Shown here: positions 26,701 through 38,600 of the stretch, piece by piece
Layout: the number at the start of each line of letters is the position of its first letter
How positions within the stretch are numbered: the first letter of the stretch is position 1
DNA from: Melanocharis versteri
Taxonomy: Eukaryota; Chordata; Aves; Passeriformes; Melanocharitidae
Length of the DNA stretch: 64,000 bases
NCBI GenBank assembly: GCA_013397845.1
Contig: VZTG01000087.1
Location: forward strand, 1-64,000
Direction: 5' to 3'
Notes under the pieces: model-generated
The model's database searches: none
What the model saw: only the letters and a program-made list of their open reading frames with translations
What the model was told of the DNA's origin: nothing
Translations under genes and position numbers: made by a program

Positions 26701-29700
26701 GTCTTGAATATTTTGCAAGAATTCCGGAGAAAATACAGAACTATCCACTTTTCCAAGAATTTTTCAAGCCTGTACCGGGTCTCAGGGAAGCTCTTTCTGG
26801 TACAAGCTGTTCAATACTGTCTCAAACATTCACTACATCGTTATATATCCAGGTGAGCATTTGTTCTTATACAAAGTAATGCTCTTATTTGCCATATGAC
26901 TCTGTGAATTTTCAAAGATCCTATATGTCACAGCATGACAACAGTCATGGTTTGTTGCTGTCTTTTAAAATTGCAAAGTACCAGCATATTTACAGCAGTA
27001 TCTATTTTTCATGACTGTTGAACTAAGAAGGTTTGGAAGCATGGACTACCTTGATGTCTGAGGTGATAGAAGATAAAGGCATCATATGCCTCAAGATCTT
27101 TACCTTTCTTGAATGACGAAGCTGATGAAAGCATGGAAATGAATAAATTTACATCTATAAAGACCCTCAACATATTAATAGCATGTCTCTTCTATGATCA
27201 CCAAAATCACATGGGACAGAACACTCCAGGATGCCTACATGGAGCAAAGGTTTTACGATCCTGGTCTGGACTGAAAAACTGATCTGTAAAATACACTTTA
27301 ATTCAAGTAGTTTTTTCAACTCAGTACTGCCCAGTGCCATGTCAGCAGAGGCCCATCCACGCCATAACAGAGGGTCAAATCCTGCTGATGTTTCTTGAAC
27401 AGGCATCTCACTGCATTTCCTTACAAAGTTCCTTACCAAATGTGCAGACCAATTAGTCCTTATTTTGTAACTGAGAGGCATCTAAACTGCTTCAAGATGG
27501 CTGTGGTAATCTGATGTAGTAAGAGGCTAGAGGCAAGAGAAGAAGGCTTTACAAACAGGTGTTTTAACTACTTAAATTTTGTACAACTAGACCTCTGTAA
27601 TAGGATAAGGTAATAACTTTATTGTTGTAACTCTGATTTTTTAGCAGGTTTTGCATTTCAATATAGTACAAACAGACATCAACAGAGAGAATCTTAGACA
27701 AATGCTACACTCCTTAAATAAGGGTACAGGAAGTACAGCTGAAGAATTCCTCACACTGACTCTTCTGCGTGTCCAAGGAACCCCAACAGCTGGGTGAAGA
27801 AATGTGCTACAGTGGGAGACACATGATAAAGAGATCTGACATTTCTGGTTTCATGGAAGGTTAACCAACATCCGACCCTTCTATCTCACTTCCAGCTACT
27901 AAGTACTCACCTTTGCATACAGAAAGGCTTCATCCACAGGGGATTTACTGGCAAACATTGTCTCTGTGAAAGCCTATAAAAAAGAAGGGACTTTCAGTTA
28001 CCAAAAGAGCCTGAACACAAGGAAGGTGCTTTTTTTTCTACCTGTTATCTATTGAGGAAGGCCCAAAATCAGCTGGCCCAGAACCAGAGGGTTTCACCAA
28101 TTTCTTTGGTGAAAGTACTGTCAAGACTAGAACCAGTTAAGCTCTATTCTCTATGAAACTGTATTTAGGGAATGACTGACTTTAGTTTTTGAAAAAAAAA
28201 AAAGTATTAGATGATTGAGGCTGATCCCATGGTTTGGCATTTTAGAAGTTGTCTCACCTATGGATTCCCTCAGGTATAATAGGATTGCCTTATGCAGCTT
28301 TTCCTTTACAGAAGGACAACCTGTCCTCCTTACTGGAGCATATTTTACCTCTTTTCTACTTGGCTATCTATTTTAATATTTACAAAAACATAATTGCATT
28401 TGAGGTATCTGTCGGATTTGTTTAAAAGTGGCCAATGAGTTCAAAAGGTATTTGAGGGAGAAGGGGGAATGCAGATACATACACAGGAAATGTCTTCATA
28501 AAAATCCTGTTTCCTCAAAATAAACAGAATAGATGGGAAAGAAAATTAGTTTGGAAAGCAGAGAGGAAACTGGAAAGACAGTGCAAAGGCTAGCCCTGAA
28601 CAGATACTGCTTTTAAACAAAGTCTAACAGCTGCTGGCTTGTCTTCACTGGAGCTATGCTAATTGAGAGAATCTGGTAGTCCAAGCAGTCTTCCCATTTC
28701 TCCTTGTCCTGTGGAGGGAGCCAAGCCCAGCCAGTGGTGGAGCAGAACAGTTCAGTAACAGATTAGACCAAAGCTCTCCTTCCAACCCATGTCACCTCAT
28801 CAAGGGAATGCACTGGTTCATTTGGAGAGCACACAACCCCATTACCTCAGCTGTCACCCGGCCAGCTATCTTCATCCTCTCAATCTCTGCAGGGGATTTG
28901 ATCAGCCGAAGGTTTTGCACGAGATGTCGAACGCCCTGGATGCGGTTTTTGCTCCGAGCTTTTACCTCAGCCAGGGGCTGCATGTAGTCAGAGTGCAGCT
29001 CTGTATGAACTGGTTTTCTCAAATCATACCAAACCACGTTTGACTCACCTGGAATACAAAACAATAGTTGTCACAGACAAAAATAAATACAGAAATGTCC
29101 TCCCCATACTGCTGTATTTGAGAAAAATAATTTTCTCTGAATCTACATTGACAGATCATATAGACACTTTAACTGTCACAGAATACCAGCAATCTCTTCT
29201 AAGCTTGGAAGACTACCAATTCATAGCATGTAAATTTGACAAATCCCCACTTCTGGGCAAATAATGGGGTTTACAACCATCACTGAATACATGCATCTGG
29301 CTCAGATCCATTCAGAGTTCACGTGTTGAAGTTGCACTTGCAAAAGCCAAGCAGTCATCACATCACAGTGCACCTTCTGAATCGTTCTCCCATTCAGCCT
29401 GTCCACACTAAGGATGGAAGACAATTTACCTTTTTGCATGGAATCAAGATCATTATCAACAAGCCTCAGAACACTTAGGGGAACAACTGCTTATTTCAGG
29501 CATTCAAAGAAGATGAACTTACTGAGAACAAACACATTCACCCACTGTGGAAATTTATTCAGAACATCAGTTAGCACCAACATTCTCCTCACTGGGACAT
29601 TTTAAATGCAAATGAATAGAAAAGCCATGGTGAGTCACTGCTGATGTCCACCCAGGCCCTCCTTCTTTGGTGACAGTAACCATTAGCAGATGCTTACAAA

Positions 29701-32700
29701 AAGTGTGTAAGAGACTGGGCATTCATTACAGAGTGTTGCCCTTCGCTGCTTTACTGCTTTTCATGGACCTCTCCCCCACAGAATTACAAACTTCTGACTC
29801 CATCTTAATTTTGATATTCCAAATCTTCTATGACCTACAACTTAAAAGGTGCCAAACCCTGCCATGTGATCAGTTAATTTAGTGTTCTCTTTGTTTTTAA
29901 ATTAAGAAAACCAGCAATTAATCATTCACACTCATCCTCTCTGTTTTTTCCCCAACTATACACATTTCATACCTTGCCTTGTTTTCTCTTTTTTAAGTGG
30001 AGTGGGTTTGTTCAGCACATATCTCACACACATTTCATGCTTTTTTTGATCATCCTTTGCCCTGTGACTTACCTATTTGCAAGACATCCTTTTTTGAAAC
30101 AATTAGATTCCAAGATGGTATTTAATACTCCAGAATTCTCTCCCTCTAGTTGTGTGACCCCCTCCAAAGTCACACTTACCCTTATTATATTGTCATGAGC
30201 CTTCTTCAGCTTAATTTTATAATGCATTTAAGTTCCCCCTGGATTAGAAGTACTGAGGCTACATGGTGATGTTAGATGCAGAAGAATACTTCTAAAGGAC
30301 AGCAATGTTTGTACTTCAGGCGCAAGTAATCATCTAGCTAAATGTGAGTGGACTAACAAGCTCCCTGTGTGGATCGTTTTCCAAGTTCACTATGAATAAA
30401 AAGCCTTCAAGTTTCCTCTACTTCATCTGGCTCTGGCTCTGTCAGCAAACAGATATGACTAAAACAGTAACACAGTCTTACTTATCCTGTTCCTTAATAT
30501 TTCACAGATGTGCGGGCTGGCATTCACATGGACACACAAGAAAGTCAGAAATTTTCAAAACTACATATCCATTGGTGGCCCTCAACAAGCTAACATGAAC
30601 TTCCAATGGCCTTTGTCAGAGCCATACCCCCTGCCCCTCCACAAGTTCATTTTAGTCTCGAAGTGATGTCACAGACCATCTCCCAAACGTGTACCATTCA
30701 GACTCTGCAGACCACAGCTGATCTCATTCCCCCTCTATTTTTTGTTACCTTTCAGCTTGGCCACCAAGTGCCTGAACTCCTCAATGGTGTAAGCTTCATC
30801 TACTCCTGTGAGAGCAATTGCCCCATCTGGGCCTGATCTGGGCCCGTCCCACAGCTCTCGATTTGGATCTCTCCGGGGCACAAAAAGTATGGATTTGTGA
30901 GATGGCAGTGCTTTGCCAGGAATGCTCTGCAGCACCAGGATGCTGTCAGGCTCCTGAAATCCACAGAGGTACAGGAAATTAGTGTCCTGGTGGAAAATAT
31001 AGGGGATGTCATTGCTCATGTAGTATGTGGGGTTGGACATCAGAATCACTGTATGGTCCAAACCATCCCAGCCTTGGGCTTCCTTCTGGATCAACACCAT
31101 CAGTTTGTGTCGGCGAAGAGCATATTCCACCTGTGACAATCCCGGGGTTACCTCTCCTGTAAATACAAAATAAATCAGATGGAGAAATTCAAGGCACTCA
31201 GGATATTTTACTAGTCACATACCTGATTCCTGCCTACTCCCTGATGCCTTACATGTGCATGGGTTCCTTGTAATCCCCCACAAGCCTTTCCCTTGCTCGT
31301 CTTCAGCTTCCACCCCTACAGCGCATCCTCACTCAGTCTGCTTCTCCATCATGCAAAGACAGAAGCTGGTTTTAACCAATTCGATACTGTGTTACATATT
31401 TCTGTGCAAAGGTAGAAATCACAAAACCTGGTAGATTTAGACAAACATCCAAATGTTTGCAGAGAACATTTAAAATAAAAGGGGAAGGGGCGAGGCAAAC
31501 TGAACTTTGACTGCTGAAAACTGATGGGTTTTACAGCATCTGGACATTGAACAGAAGTTTGCCTCCTGAGGTTGAGCATTAATTTCCTCAGATAAAGCTA
31601 GAATGTCTGTTCAAATACACACTAAGTCAACTCATAAAGTGACTATTTCTAAACCACAAGGGGCACACTGAGTGTCAGAGATTCTGGGAGATCAGGCAGA
31701 AGCACAGAGGTTGCAGAGTCTAACCAGTCACAAGATTCCAGGCAGAAACAAACCATGGACTGCAGGCTGCCGTCAGACTCCTGTTAAGGGAAGGGATCTT
31801 CTCCAGGGCATATGTAGCTTTTCTCAATATTTAATAATTCATATTTTTCCACAGTTAAATACTGTATTTCTAATAACACTAACTAAACAAATGATCTCTT
31901 AGATGAAAGTACTCTTTAAACTGCTCCAGTCCCAAAAGACATGAAGTACAGCAATCAAGATACCAAAGCAGGACTGAAGTTGAAAGAACAACCAACAACA
32001 GGTGAAGTATGTATTTTTAAAATTGTGAGACTCCCTAATTATGATCTGAATTAATATAAGAGCCTTAATCAGTACTTTGGCTAATACCCTGCTTTAACAT
32101 AGATTGCATTTTGATACTGTTTGTTTGTTAACTTTCCACTTTCAGAATCTTTTCTTCCTCTTTCATGTATTACAGTGACAATTCTAGAACAAAAATTGAC
32201 ATTTTACTTATACTGCAAGTGTATTCTCACATGAGTGCAGTGGGAGGGGGAAGTTCTATCCAGAATGCTTTTCCTTGACGAAGGAGTTTAAGAAAATTTT
32301 ATATGTTGTATTTGCTTTAAATTTTACATGTTTTCAATTGTATCCTTAATCCCTATTAGGTGTAAAAGTCTTGAAAAAGAACCAAACAAACCCAAAAACC
32401 CCACCACATTTATTTTACTCTGTAAATGTAGAAATGACAGGGAACACAGAAACTGTTTTAATGCAATCTGGTCTCACAATTTTGCAATATTATGTTGCAA
32501 ATTTCCTAGGTTCCACTGCATTCCAATCAGCCTTTTTAACTGCCACACTCCAGCGAATTTCAGAAACTGCAATGGGATGGAACATGGGGATCCCAGCTGT
32601 CTTTCAGCTGTGAGGCCAGGAAATTCTCATTGCATTAAAGGCATTTGCTTTTTAAAACAATAATTGCAATAAAACAATGTCATATTATTTTAAGACAAAC

Positions 32701-35312
32701 ACCTGTCCTTTATTAAATGGAAAAATACTTTAGAATTCACTTCCAGTGTTTCAGCTGCACTTTAAGGAGTCAGCCTCACTTACTGTGAGCTGTCAATGAG
32801 TGCCCTAAGCAACCTGATCTGATGCTGAAGTTAGCCTAGCTTTGAGCACAGGGGGAACCTGTTAACTGTGTGAGGTTCTTTCTGACCTGAATTATTCTAC
32901 AGTTAAATACAGAAGTGTGTGTGTATATATATATGTATATACACACACACACACACACACATTCATCTATTCTCCCTTCACACCCACCTATGGAAGAACA
33001 CAGAATGTTTTCCTGGATGTATTCTTGAATATATTTTTGCTGCAATTTTTAGGTGTTTGTTTGTTAGATTTAATTGTGGTCATGTTACATGTACATGCTC
33101 ATTTTCATGAATCTCAAAAAAATGCACAACCTCACCTTCTCTTTCATGACTACTGTCTGACTTCAGAGTCACAAGTTTCTTTTTCTTCTTCTTTACATAT
33201 TGAATACTCCTCTGAACAGGGCACATTCTTTAGACAAGTGGTGTCCATCTATCAGTGTCCCTCCCCATTCACTTTTCCTGAACTGCACCTTTATTTCGTG
33301 ACTCACAAGACATGGGATATGAACCATTCTGACAGTTCAGCTTGCACAAAAGACTCCCTCTTAATAAAAACCATATTTATTTGCAGGACAATGAGCCCAC
33401 AAAATGCTACTGCCACAAAGGATCTGTAGCACCCAAGTAAACAACCCTGCATGCGTCATGAGAAAAAAGTAAGAAGCTATGAAAGCCATCACATGTGAAC
33501 TCTATTTTTGGAATCAGTGTCATCTCAGACAAGGAAATTAGCTACTAAATATAATTACTGGCTAATGAAACATAAACAGCTGAAACCACAGACAACTCTA
33601 CAATGCAGCAAATGAATACACTCAGAAAAACAGAGACAAGAAAATATCAGTGACTGGCTCGTGCAGGACCCAAACCTTACCTGGTTTGAGCAGATGTGGG
33701 TGTGTGAAGGGGCTGGGCTGGCCCAAATACCGGTTTGGAATCTTCTTCTGCTGGGCAGGCTGGATGGAAAATCTTCGGAGAGCACATGACTTGCAAACTA
33801 GAGGATAAGAAATGCACCATGTCAAGGTAAAAAACCCCAAAACTTTCCAGTTAGGAAACTGCAGAACTGTAGTCTAGTCATCAGACTCTTAACAGCATTC
33901 CTTCACTTATATGACATAAATATCCCTCCTTAACTTCTCCATATGCTGTGCATCACAACAGTTTATGAAACAATGTGCACACAACTCAACTGACAATCAA
34001 ATATTCATGGAACAGATAGAAAGAAACAAACATATGCTAAACCTGACAATCCAGCAAGAAAACCCGGGAAGCTCTTGGTTTTTACATCCCAATTCACACA
34101 ACTGGTGTTCATGAGGCACCCAGAGCTCTCTCCCCCTTGCTTCCCTCAAACACCACAGGGCTCCAAGCACCACATCTGTATATTGTCACTTCTTGACTAT
34201 GTCTTCAAAAAATTATACAGAACAATTATACAGTTTTCAAGGCCTTTCCAGTGCCGTTTTTTACTAATAATACTGCAAAGAAACTGTCAAATAACACAGG
34301 TTTATACAGGAATGTGATTTTCTTTTCCTGTATGGAAGATATGCAAGAGTCCCTGTTTATGTATTGACCTTCCACGGCAGTAGCATTAGCCAAACTAAAT
34401 AGTTATGTACCTCACTTCCAAACCCACACACAGCCAAAGCACGTGAGTTTTAAAGACTTTAAAGACAAGCATGCATCTGTCAGCTGGGGGAGGGCACGAT
34501 AAGACAAAATCTAAAATTAAAAATGAATTGTCAGAAACCTTAGAATTCTCAGTCCTAGCCTTTTGCAAGAGAAGTGCTTGTGCCTGAATACAAATCATCA
34601 AGACACGTGGAAGGAGAGGGTAGCCGGAAGGTAAATATCTATCTGATGTTTTGGAAGGTGGTGGCACAAGATTCTTAGAACAAAGGCTATAAACTCTTCA
34701 CTAGCATAAGCAAGGATAACACAAGCAAAACATCTGCCTTTCGGGTAGCTGAGGCTCCCAGGCTTACAGCAAAACATACAGACGGTGGATTTGCTGTGGG
34801 AGCCAGTATGATTAGCATCTAACTGAAGATCATTTATGCATGACAACTAATAGTCATAACATGAAGCGTTCACTATGTGATGCTTGACTGGAGACCCGGG
34901 CGGTGAAATGTAGCTGCAGCTTTTTGTGCAGTTTAGTTTAAAATTGGTGTTTCCACTGTTTTTCTCCACATACACAGCAGACAAACAGGGCAGCTCGCAA
35001 CGAGACGACAAAGCGGGCATTAAATAAAACAACGCCTCGAATGCAGACAAGGAGCTTTCTACCCTTCCTTTATTTTTCAGGTTACTGCCTGTTCTTCCCA
35101 AGGATTCAGCCCTGACCGGGGCAACCACTGGGCCGCCGGGGAGAGCCGCTTTCCCGCGGCCCGGGAGGCGAAGGCGGGGCTGTAAGCGGCGATAGCCGGG
35201 TGCCGCTAGCGGAGCCGCGGGCGGTGTCGGGGTGTGGGGGAGGAAGGGTGTCTGACCTGCGGCGCCGCGCCAGCCCCGGGCCGCCAGGACGAGCCCCTGC
35301 CGCGGGAGGCGC
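20617..35312 (-). CDS. XPNPEP3: XPNPEP3, X-prolyl aminopeptidase 3 (10 exons, start codon lost in gap)
   Basis: A metallopeptidase of the pita-bread clan (family M24B) that removes N-terminal residues preceding proline. In vertebrates it acts in mitochondria, with a cytosolic form reported. CDS segments on the minus strand, in transcript order: 35257-35312 (partial), 33681-33797, 30749-31156, 28846-29048, 27911-27973, 26437-26550, 24025-24110, 23195-23378, 21601-21721, 20617-20783. Every junction is GT-AG and all phases join without frameshift, giving 505 visible residues plus the stop. The human protein is 507 residues, so only the first few are missing in the N gap. The N-terminal creatinase-like domain lies mainly in exons 2-4 and the catalytic domain in exons 6-10. 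All five metal ligands are present: Asp (24087-24089), Asp (24054-24056), His (21686-21688), Glu (21605-21607) and Glu (20716-20718). The arginine-rich start fits a mitochondrial presequence. It is head to head with ST13. Confidence 0.96.
21601..21721 (-). CDS. XPNPEP3: XPNPEP3 exon 9 (catalytic HHVGH and IEPG motifs)
   Basis: This 121-bp exon starts in phase 0 and ends one base into the next codon. It encodes YCPHHVGHYLGMDVHD, containing the ligand histidine (21686-21688) and the proton-shuttle-type histidine of DVHD. It ends with ITIEPG, whose glutamate is at 21605-21607. Flanks are a CTTAG acceptor and a GTAAAA donor on the minus strand. Confidence 0.96.
22257..22343. repeat. Diverged dispersed repeat, copy B (unclassified)
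   Basis: Second copy of the repeat seen at 4389-4473, in the same orientation, in XPNPEP3 intron 8. Identity is 39 of 48 over 22296-22343, plus a shared 11-mer at 22257-22267. The surrounding 22200-22470 block is CpG-rich compared with the rest of the intron, which fits an inserted element rather than ordinary intron. Confidence 0.5.
23195..23378 (-). CDS. XPNPEP3: XPNPEP3 exon 8
   Basis: This 184-bp exon encodes the helical segment beginning FTKPQAELYQAVLDIQ and including MSLENIYSLMLSLIGQKL, matching the human protein closely. It completes the arginine codon of NGRF from exon 7 and ends in AAG directly before a GTACTT donor. The stretch near its end (VLESSITDSHFFK) is the most diverged part of the catalytic domain. 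Confidence 0.95.
24025..24110 (-). CDS. XPNPEP3: XPNPEP3 exon 7 (first two metal-binding aspartates)
   Basis: This 86-bp exon encodes DGELVLLDGGCEF then CYVSDITRTWPVNGR. The aspartates at 24087-24089 and 24054-24056 are the first two metal ligands of the M24B active site. The acceptor is CTCCAG and the donor GTATGC on the minus strand. Confidence 0.96.
26437..26550 (-). CDS. XPNPEP3: XPNPEP3 exon 6
   Basis: This 114-bp exon (38 codons, phase 0 at both ends) encodes FEFECRARGADILAYPPV and then GGNRSNTLHYVKNNQLIK, nearly identical to human. The GGNRSNTLHY segment forms part of the substrate pocket of the family. Confidence 0.96.
27911..27973 (-). CDS. XPNPEP3: XPNPEP3 exon 5 (63 bp)
   Basis: A 21-codon exon, phase 0 at both ends, encoding AFTETMFASKSPVDEAFLYA plus Lys. 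The acceptor is TATAG and the donor GTGAGT on the minus strand. Skipping it would keep the reading frame. Confidence 0.94.
28846..29048 (-). CDS. XPNPEP3: XPNPEP3 exon 4
   Basis: This 203-bp exon encodes SNVVWYDLRKPVHTELHSDY and, later, LRLIKSPAEIERMKIAGRVT, bridging the N-terminal domain and the catalytic domain. LIKSPAEIE is the hallmark start of the pita-bread fold. It completes the glycine codon of exon 3 and ends TAE before a GTAATG donor. Confidence 0.95.
30749..31156 (-). CDS. XPNPEP3: XPNPEP3 exon 3 (main N-terminal domain exon)
   Basis: The largest coding exon (408 bp) holds most of the creatinase-like N-terminal domain. Recognisable segments are LSQVEYALRRHKLM, NPTYYMSNDIPY, FLYLCGFQEPDSILVLQS, LFVPRRDPNRELWDGPRS and TGVDEAYTIEEF. 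It joins exon 2 across a split glycine codon and exon 4 across another. Confidence 0.96.
32915..32961. repeat. Compound (GT)(AT)(AC) microsatellite, self-complementary
   Basis: Five GT units, an AT-rich centre, then ten AC units, in XPNPEP3 intron 2. Because GT and AC arms flank the AT core, bases 32915-32929 are the exact reverse complement of 32936-32950, around a 6-base loop. The tract should be length-polymorphic and can fold on itself. Confidence 0.9.
33681..33797 (-). CDS. XPNPEP3: XPNPEP3 exon 2 (presequence cleavage region)
   Basis: This 117-bp exon encodes CKSCALRRFSIQPAQQKKIP, then NRYLGQPSPFTHPHLLKPG. The start is the second half of the mitochondrial presequence (RRFS context); NRYLGQPSPFTHPHLL is strongly conserved with human. 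The acceptor is CTCTAG and the donor GTAAGG on the minus strand. Splitting is phase 1 at both ends. Confidence 0.94.
35257..35312 (-). CDS. XPNPEP3: XPNPEP3 exon 1, partial (mitochondrial presequence)
   Basis: The last 56 bases of exon 1, ending at a GTCAGA donor. In the phase demanded by exon 2 they encode RLPRQGLVLAARGWRGAA plus the first base of a split codon. This stretch is Arg/Leu/Ala-rich with no acidic residue, as expected for a mitochondrial targeting helix. The human N-terminus is only about four residues longer, so the ATG should lie just inside the N gap at 35313. The donor is not a strong consensus, which lowers confidence slightly. Confidence 0.75.
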
Positions 35313-35631
35313 NNNNNNNNNNNNNNNNNNNNNNNNNNNNNNNNNNNNNNNNNNNNNNNNNNNNNNNNNNNNNNNNNNNNNNNNNNNNNNNNNNNNNNNN
35401 NNNNNNNNNNNNNNNNNNNNNNNNNNNNNNNNNNNNNNNNNNNNNNNNNNNNNNNNNNNNNNNNNNNNNNNNNNNNNNNNNNNNNNNNNNNNNNNNNNNN
35501 NNNNNNNNNNNNNNNNNNNNNNNNNNNNNNNNNNNNNNNNNNNNNNNNNNNNNNNNNNNNNNNNNNNNNNNNNNNNNNNNNNNNNNNNNNNNNNNNNNNN
35601 NNNNNNNNNNNNNNNNNNNNNNNNNNNNNNN
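35313..35631. other. Assembly gap (319 N)
   Basis: A run of 319 unknown bases. It hides the XPNPEP3 start codon and, by inference, ST13 exon 1 (about 110 coding bases in human). The true length is unknown if the N count is an estimate. Confidence 0.99.
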
Positions 35632-35681
35632 GGTCCGGTCCGGTCCGGTCCGGTCCGGTCCGGTCCGGTCCGGTCCGGTCC
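35632..35681. repeat. (GGTCC)10 tandem repeat at gap edge
   Basis: Ten exact copies of GGTCC begin at the first base after the N gap, so the array may extend into the gap. It is GC-rich and lies where ST13 exon 1, its 5' UTR or its first intron should be. Such arrays commonly cause assembly and sequencing drop-out. Confidence 0.95.
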
Positions 35682-38600
35682 GCGCTGCGGCCTTCCCGCC
35701 CTGTCCTCCCTTTCTCTTCCCGCCCTCTCCTCTCCTTCTCTTCCCGCCCTCTCCTCCCCTTCTCTTCCCGCCGGGATTCTTAAACCTACGTTAAAAAGAC
35801 TTGTTAATTTTTTGTTCTGTTTCGGTAACGCTGGCTATTCCCGTTGCAAAAAGCTTGCCCCCCGGCCATCTCAGTGGTTCAGCTTTCCAGCCTGGAAAGC
35901 CCCAGAGTAATAGTTACTGAGCTAATTCTCGCATTACGCAGCAGAGTTGGCTAGCCTGTCTTAAAAAGGAGCCGAGTTTGTGGGGAGGTGAGTGATGTTG
36001 ATTTACATCCTGGTACCCAAAAGCACAAAATATCTGGCAGCTACAGTTCCTATCCTAAACGTGTTTTGCTGTTTGAAGTTTAATGTCTCGAAAGTAGTCG
36101 AATTCTCTGCTCCCTGTGAGCCATTTAGGCACCTGCTGTTTACGCTGCACGTATTCCGTGTCACCGGGGCCTGTCGTATCAGATGCTTCTCGATTAAAAA
36201 TCCTCTTTGGGTTCCGCCCTGGGCGCCCAGAAGCACGAGGCTGGAAGGGTTGAGATTATTTGCTGCTGGCAGAGAACCCACAGAACCCCTGTGTTCAGCC
36301 TGCTTGGCTTATATGGCTGCTACACTGAAGAACTCCTGAGAAGTGAGGGACGTACTTTCAGGTGCACATTTTATGCAAGGGGAATTTATGATTTTTATCT
36401 AGTGGCAAACTGGGATTTGTGTTAGAAAATTTCCATTAATCTGAACCAGCAGGGTTTCGTGTGTGTAGATGTAGAAATATGCACATATTATAGAGAAGTA
36501 AACACTGGCATTTCACTGTATGTCCCATAATGAAAATGGCTACAATGAAGTGTTTGTTTGTGTTTCTTTACAGTGATATTTAAATTTTTTTATTCATCCC
36601 AACGATACTGCGGTTGTAAAGCCACTTGTATTTAACTGAACTTGGCTTTGCAGTACTGACAGTAGATGTACTTCTACCTAGGAAGGAGATCGATGTCTGT
36701 CTCATCCTACTGCAGGTCTTTATTCCTTTTGCTACTGCATAGAATACTTCAGCGCCTTACCCTAGGCTTCTTCCAGTATTTCCGTTGTGTAAATCTGAAG
36801 GTGTGGACAGACTACTTTACGAGGGAGAGGAAGAACACTAACTTCTTTTGGCCAAAGAAAGCGTTAGGGAATGGAAAGATGACCATCTGACTTTCTCCAT
36901 GTTAATGGGAAGGGCTTTAATTTCCAGATTAATTTTTAGAATTTGTATTTGGTGCTTGTCTTATAAATACTGAAATTACATTTAGAGCCATGGAATGTTT
37001 TTTCTGTGTAAAATCTTCACTGGATGTCTTTATCTCAGAAGTTAGGAAATACTTCAGAGCAAAACCTCCTACAGCTCTCTTACGTTTTCTGCTTTTCTTC
37101 TCATATTTGCGTTAAACATTTGCCTAAGTAATACACTTGGATGGTGGTAGTGGTACCCAAATTCCTTTCCGTGCAGAACTGTCTGGAATTCTGGTGGGTT
37201 TCCCTCTGCCTTTACACAAGAGTGCTGTCTGCAGTAGAACTATTAAGTGCATTTATAGGGCCTGATCATTCTTTGGGAGCTGCTTCAAAAAGCATGGCCT
37301 GCCTTCAGGTGGAAATAAACTTGATAACTCTTGCACCTCTGTCTGGCTTACCTGTCTTAAGCTGAAAGACATAGGTTTCTTTACCTAAGTAGTGTTATGA
37401 GTGATTAGAATGATGACTAAATGATACTAAAACCCATCATTAAGTTTTTCAGCTGAAATGCTGCTAATTGCTTTGATTTTTTTTTCCCTTAAACCTAGTG
37501 ATTCTAATTTAAATTATGCTAGCTACTCATGAAGCCAGAATGGGATGCTTTATTTCTGACTAGCTGTTAATATTGCATCAGTAACCTTAAGTCTTACCTA
37601 TTTTCATGCACCTGTTGTTTTCTCAGCTGTTGTATGTAATTTCTATATAGATGCTCTTTGTAGAAAAAGCATAGGGTAGTGTGTGAGCATGTTTGGAAAG
37701 TGTTTTGACATTCCTTTTATCAAGCCCATTTTTTCATAATTGCATAAAAATACAAATGTTTTACTTGAATTATTATTAAATGAGTCATTAAAGGAAACAT
37801 GTTTCAAAACCCTGCAACTGAACAAAGAAACAATAGCAGTCCTTAAAAATAAAACACAGAATCCCTAATTGATGAAAAAGGCTTTTTGCCTTTTTTTGTT
37901 GTTTTGTTCAAATAGGTTTTTACCCTTTTGAATTCACGGTAATCCAATTTCTCTCTAAAGATAATTTTGCTGTCAATAATAAAAGTGGTTGCAGAAATTA
38001 CAGCTGCAGTTCTTCCAACAAGTCATAAATGTGACTCTCTTCATGGCTGTGATGAGTGGAAATGTGCAGTCACTGTTGCAATGGAGTCCTGACAACTCCC
38101 AGTTGTTACTGGCATCGCATAATTTAAACTCTTCCTGTGTCTTGTGTGTGTCTGTGCTTTTTCTACAGCTCAGTACCTGCCCTTTCCTATGAGAATATCT
38201 TGTGTTTCCATATACTGCTGAGGTTTAATACATTGCAAACTTTGCATGTATCCCTGCTGTGTATTTAATCATTGTTATCAAACACTGGGTTAAGAGATTT
38301 TAGAGTAACTTGCTTTTGGGTTAGTGAGTTATTCTGGGATTATGACTGTAGTTTAAATAGAGATTATCGGGATAGCAAAAATATTTTCAAGTAGTATGAG
38401 TGGATCTGTTTAGCCTTGGCAGTTCATGAAATAGCATATTATAAAACATGCATGTGTATTAGTAAACATTTCTCAAACTGATCTAAACTTGGATAGTTTT
38501 CGGAGAGGTATGAAGAGAAGAGAGGAGAGTGACCTAAGTTGTTTCAGTCTTGAGGGGATTTAAGGTGTCAGACTTAAAACCAGCTAATACCATGGATATT

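Larger units (their letters stand above)
20784..35256 (-). other. XPNPEP3: XPNPEP3 introns
   Basis: Nine introns, in transcript order: 33798-35256, 31157-33680, 29049-30748, 27974-28845, 26551-27910, 24111-26436, 23379-24024, 21722-23194, 20784-21600. They contain the compound microsatellite in intron 2 and copy B of the unclassified repeat in intron 8. I saw no second gene inside them. DNAJB7, which lies inside this gene in mammals, is not visible here. Confidence 0.8.
35000..35800. promoter_or_regulatory. Bidirectional XPNPEP3/ST13 CpG-island promoter, mostly in gap
   Basis: GC- and CpG-rich sequence flanks the N gap on both sides. XPNPEP3 exon 1 runs into the gap from the left on the minus strand. 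ST13 exon 2 is the first visible ST13 exon on the right, so its first exon, and both transcription starts, are most likely within the gap. A divergent arrangement of these two genes matches my knowledge of the human locus. Core promoter elements cannot be read because the sequence is missing. Confidence 0.7.

Noticed and set aside
28105..28127. 9-bp-stem hairpin (tttcaccaa / ttggtgaaa) in XPNPEP3 intron 4
   Set aside because: Short arms of this size are expected by chance over 64 kb and no element ends or structured RNA features surround it.
28745..28800. CCTTCCAACCCA stretch resembling a CR1 3' end
   Set aside because: Neither the preceding GGTTGGACTAGATGATC part nor the repeated octamer tail is present.
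20784..35256. Search for a DNAJB7-like intronless gene within XPNPEP3
   Set aside because: In mammals an intronless DnaJ gene lies inside this locus. No J-domain HPD motif or long open frame was found here, consistent with a mammal-specific retrogene.
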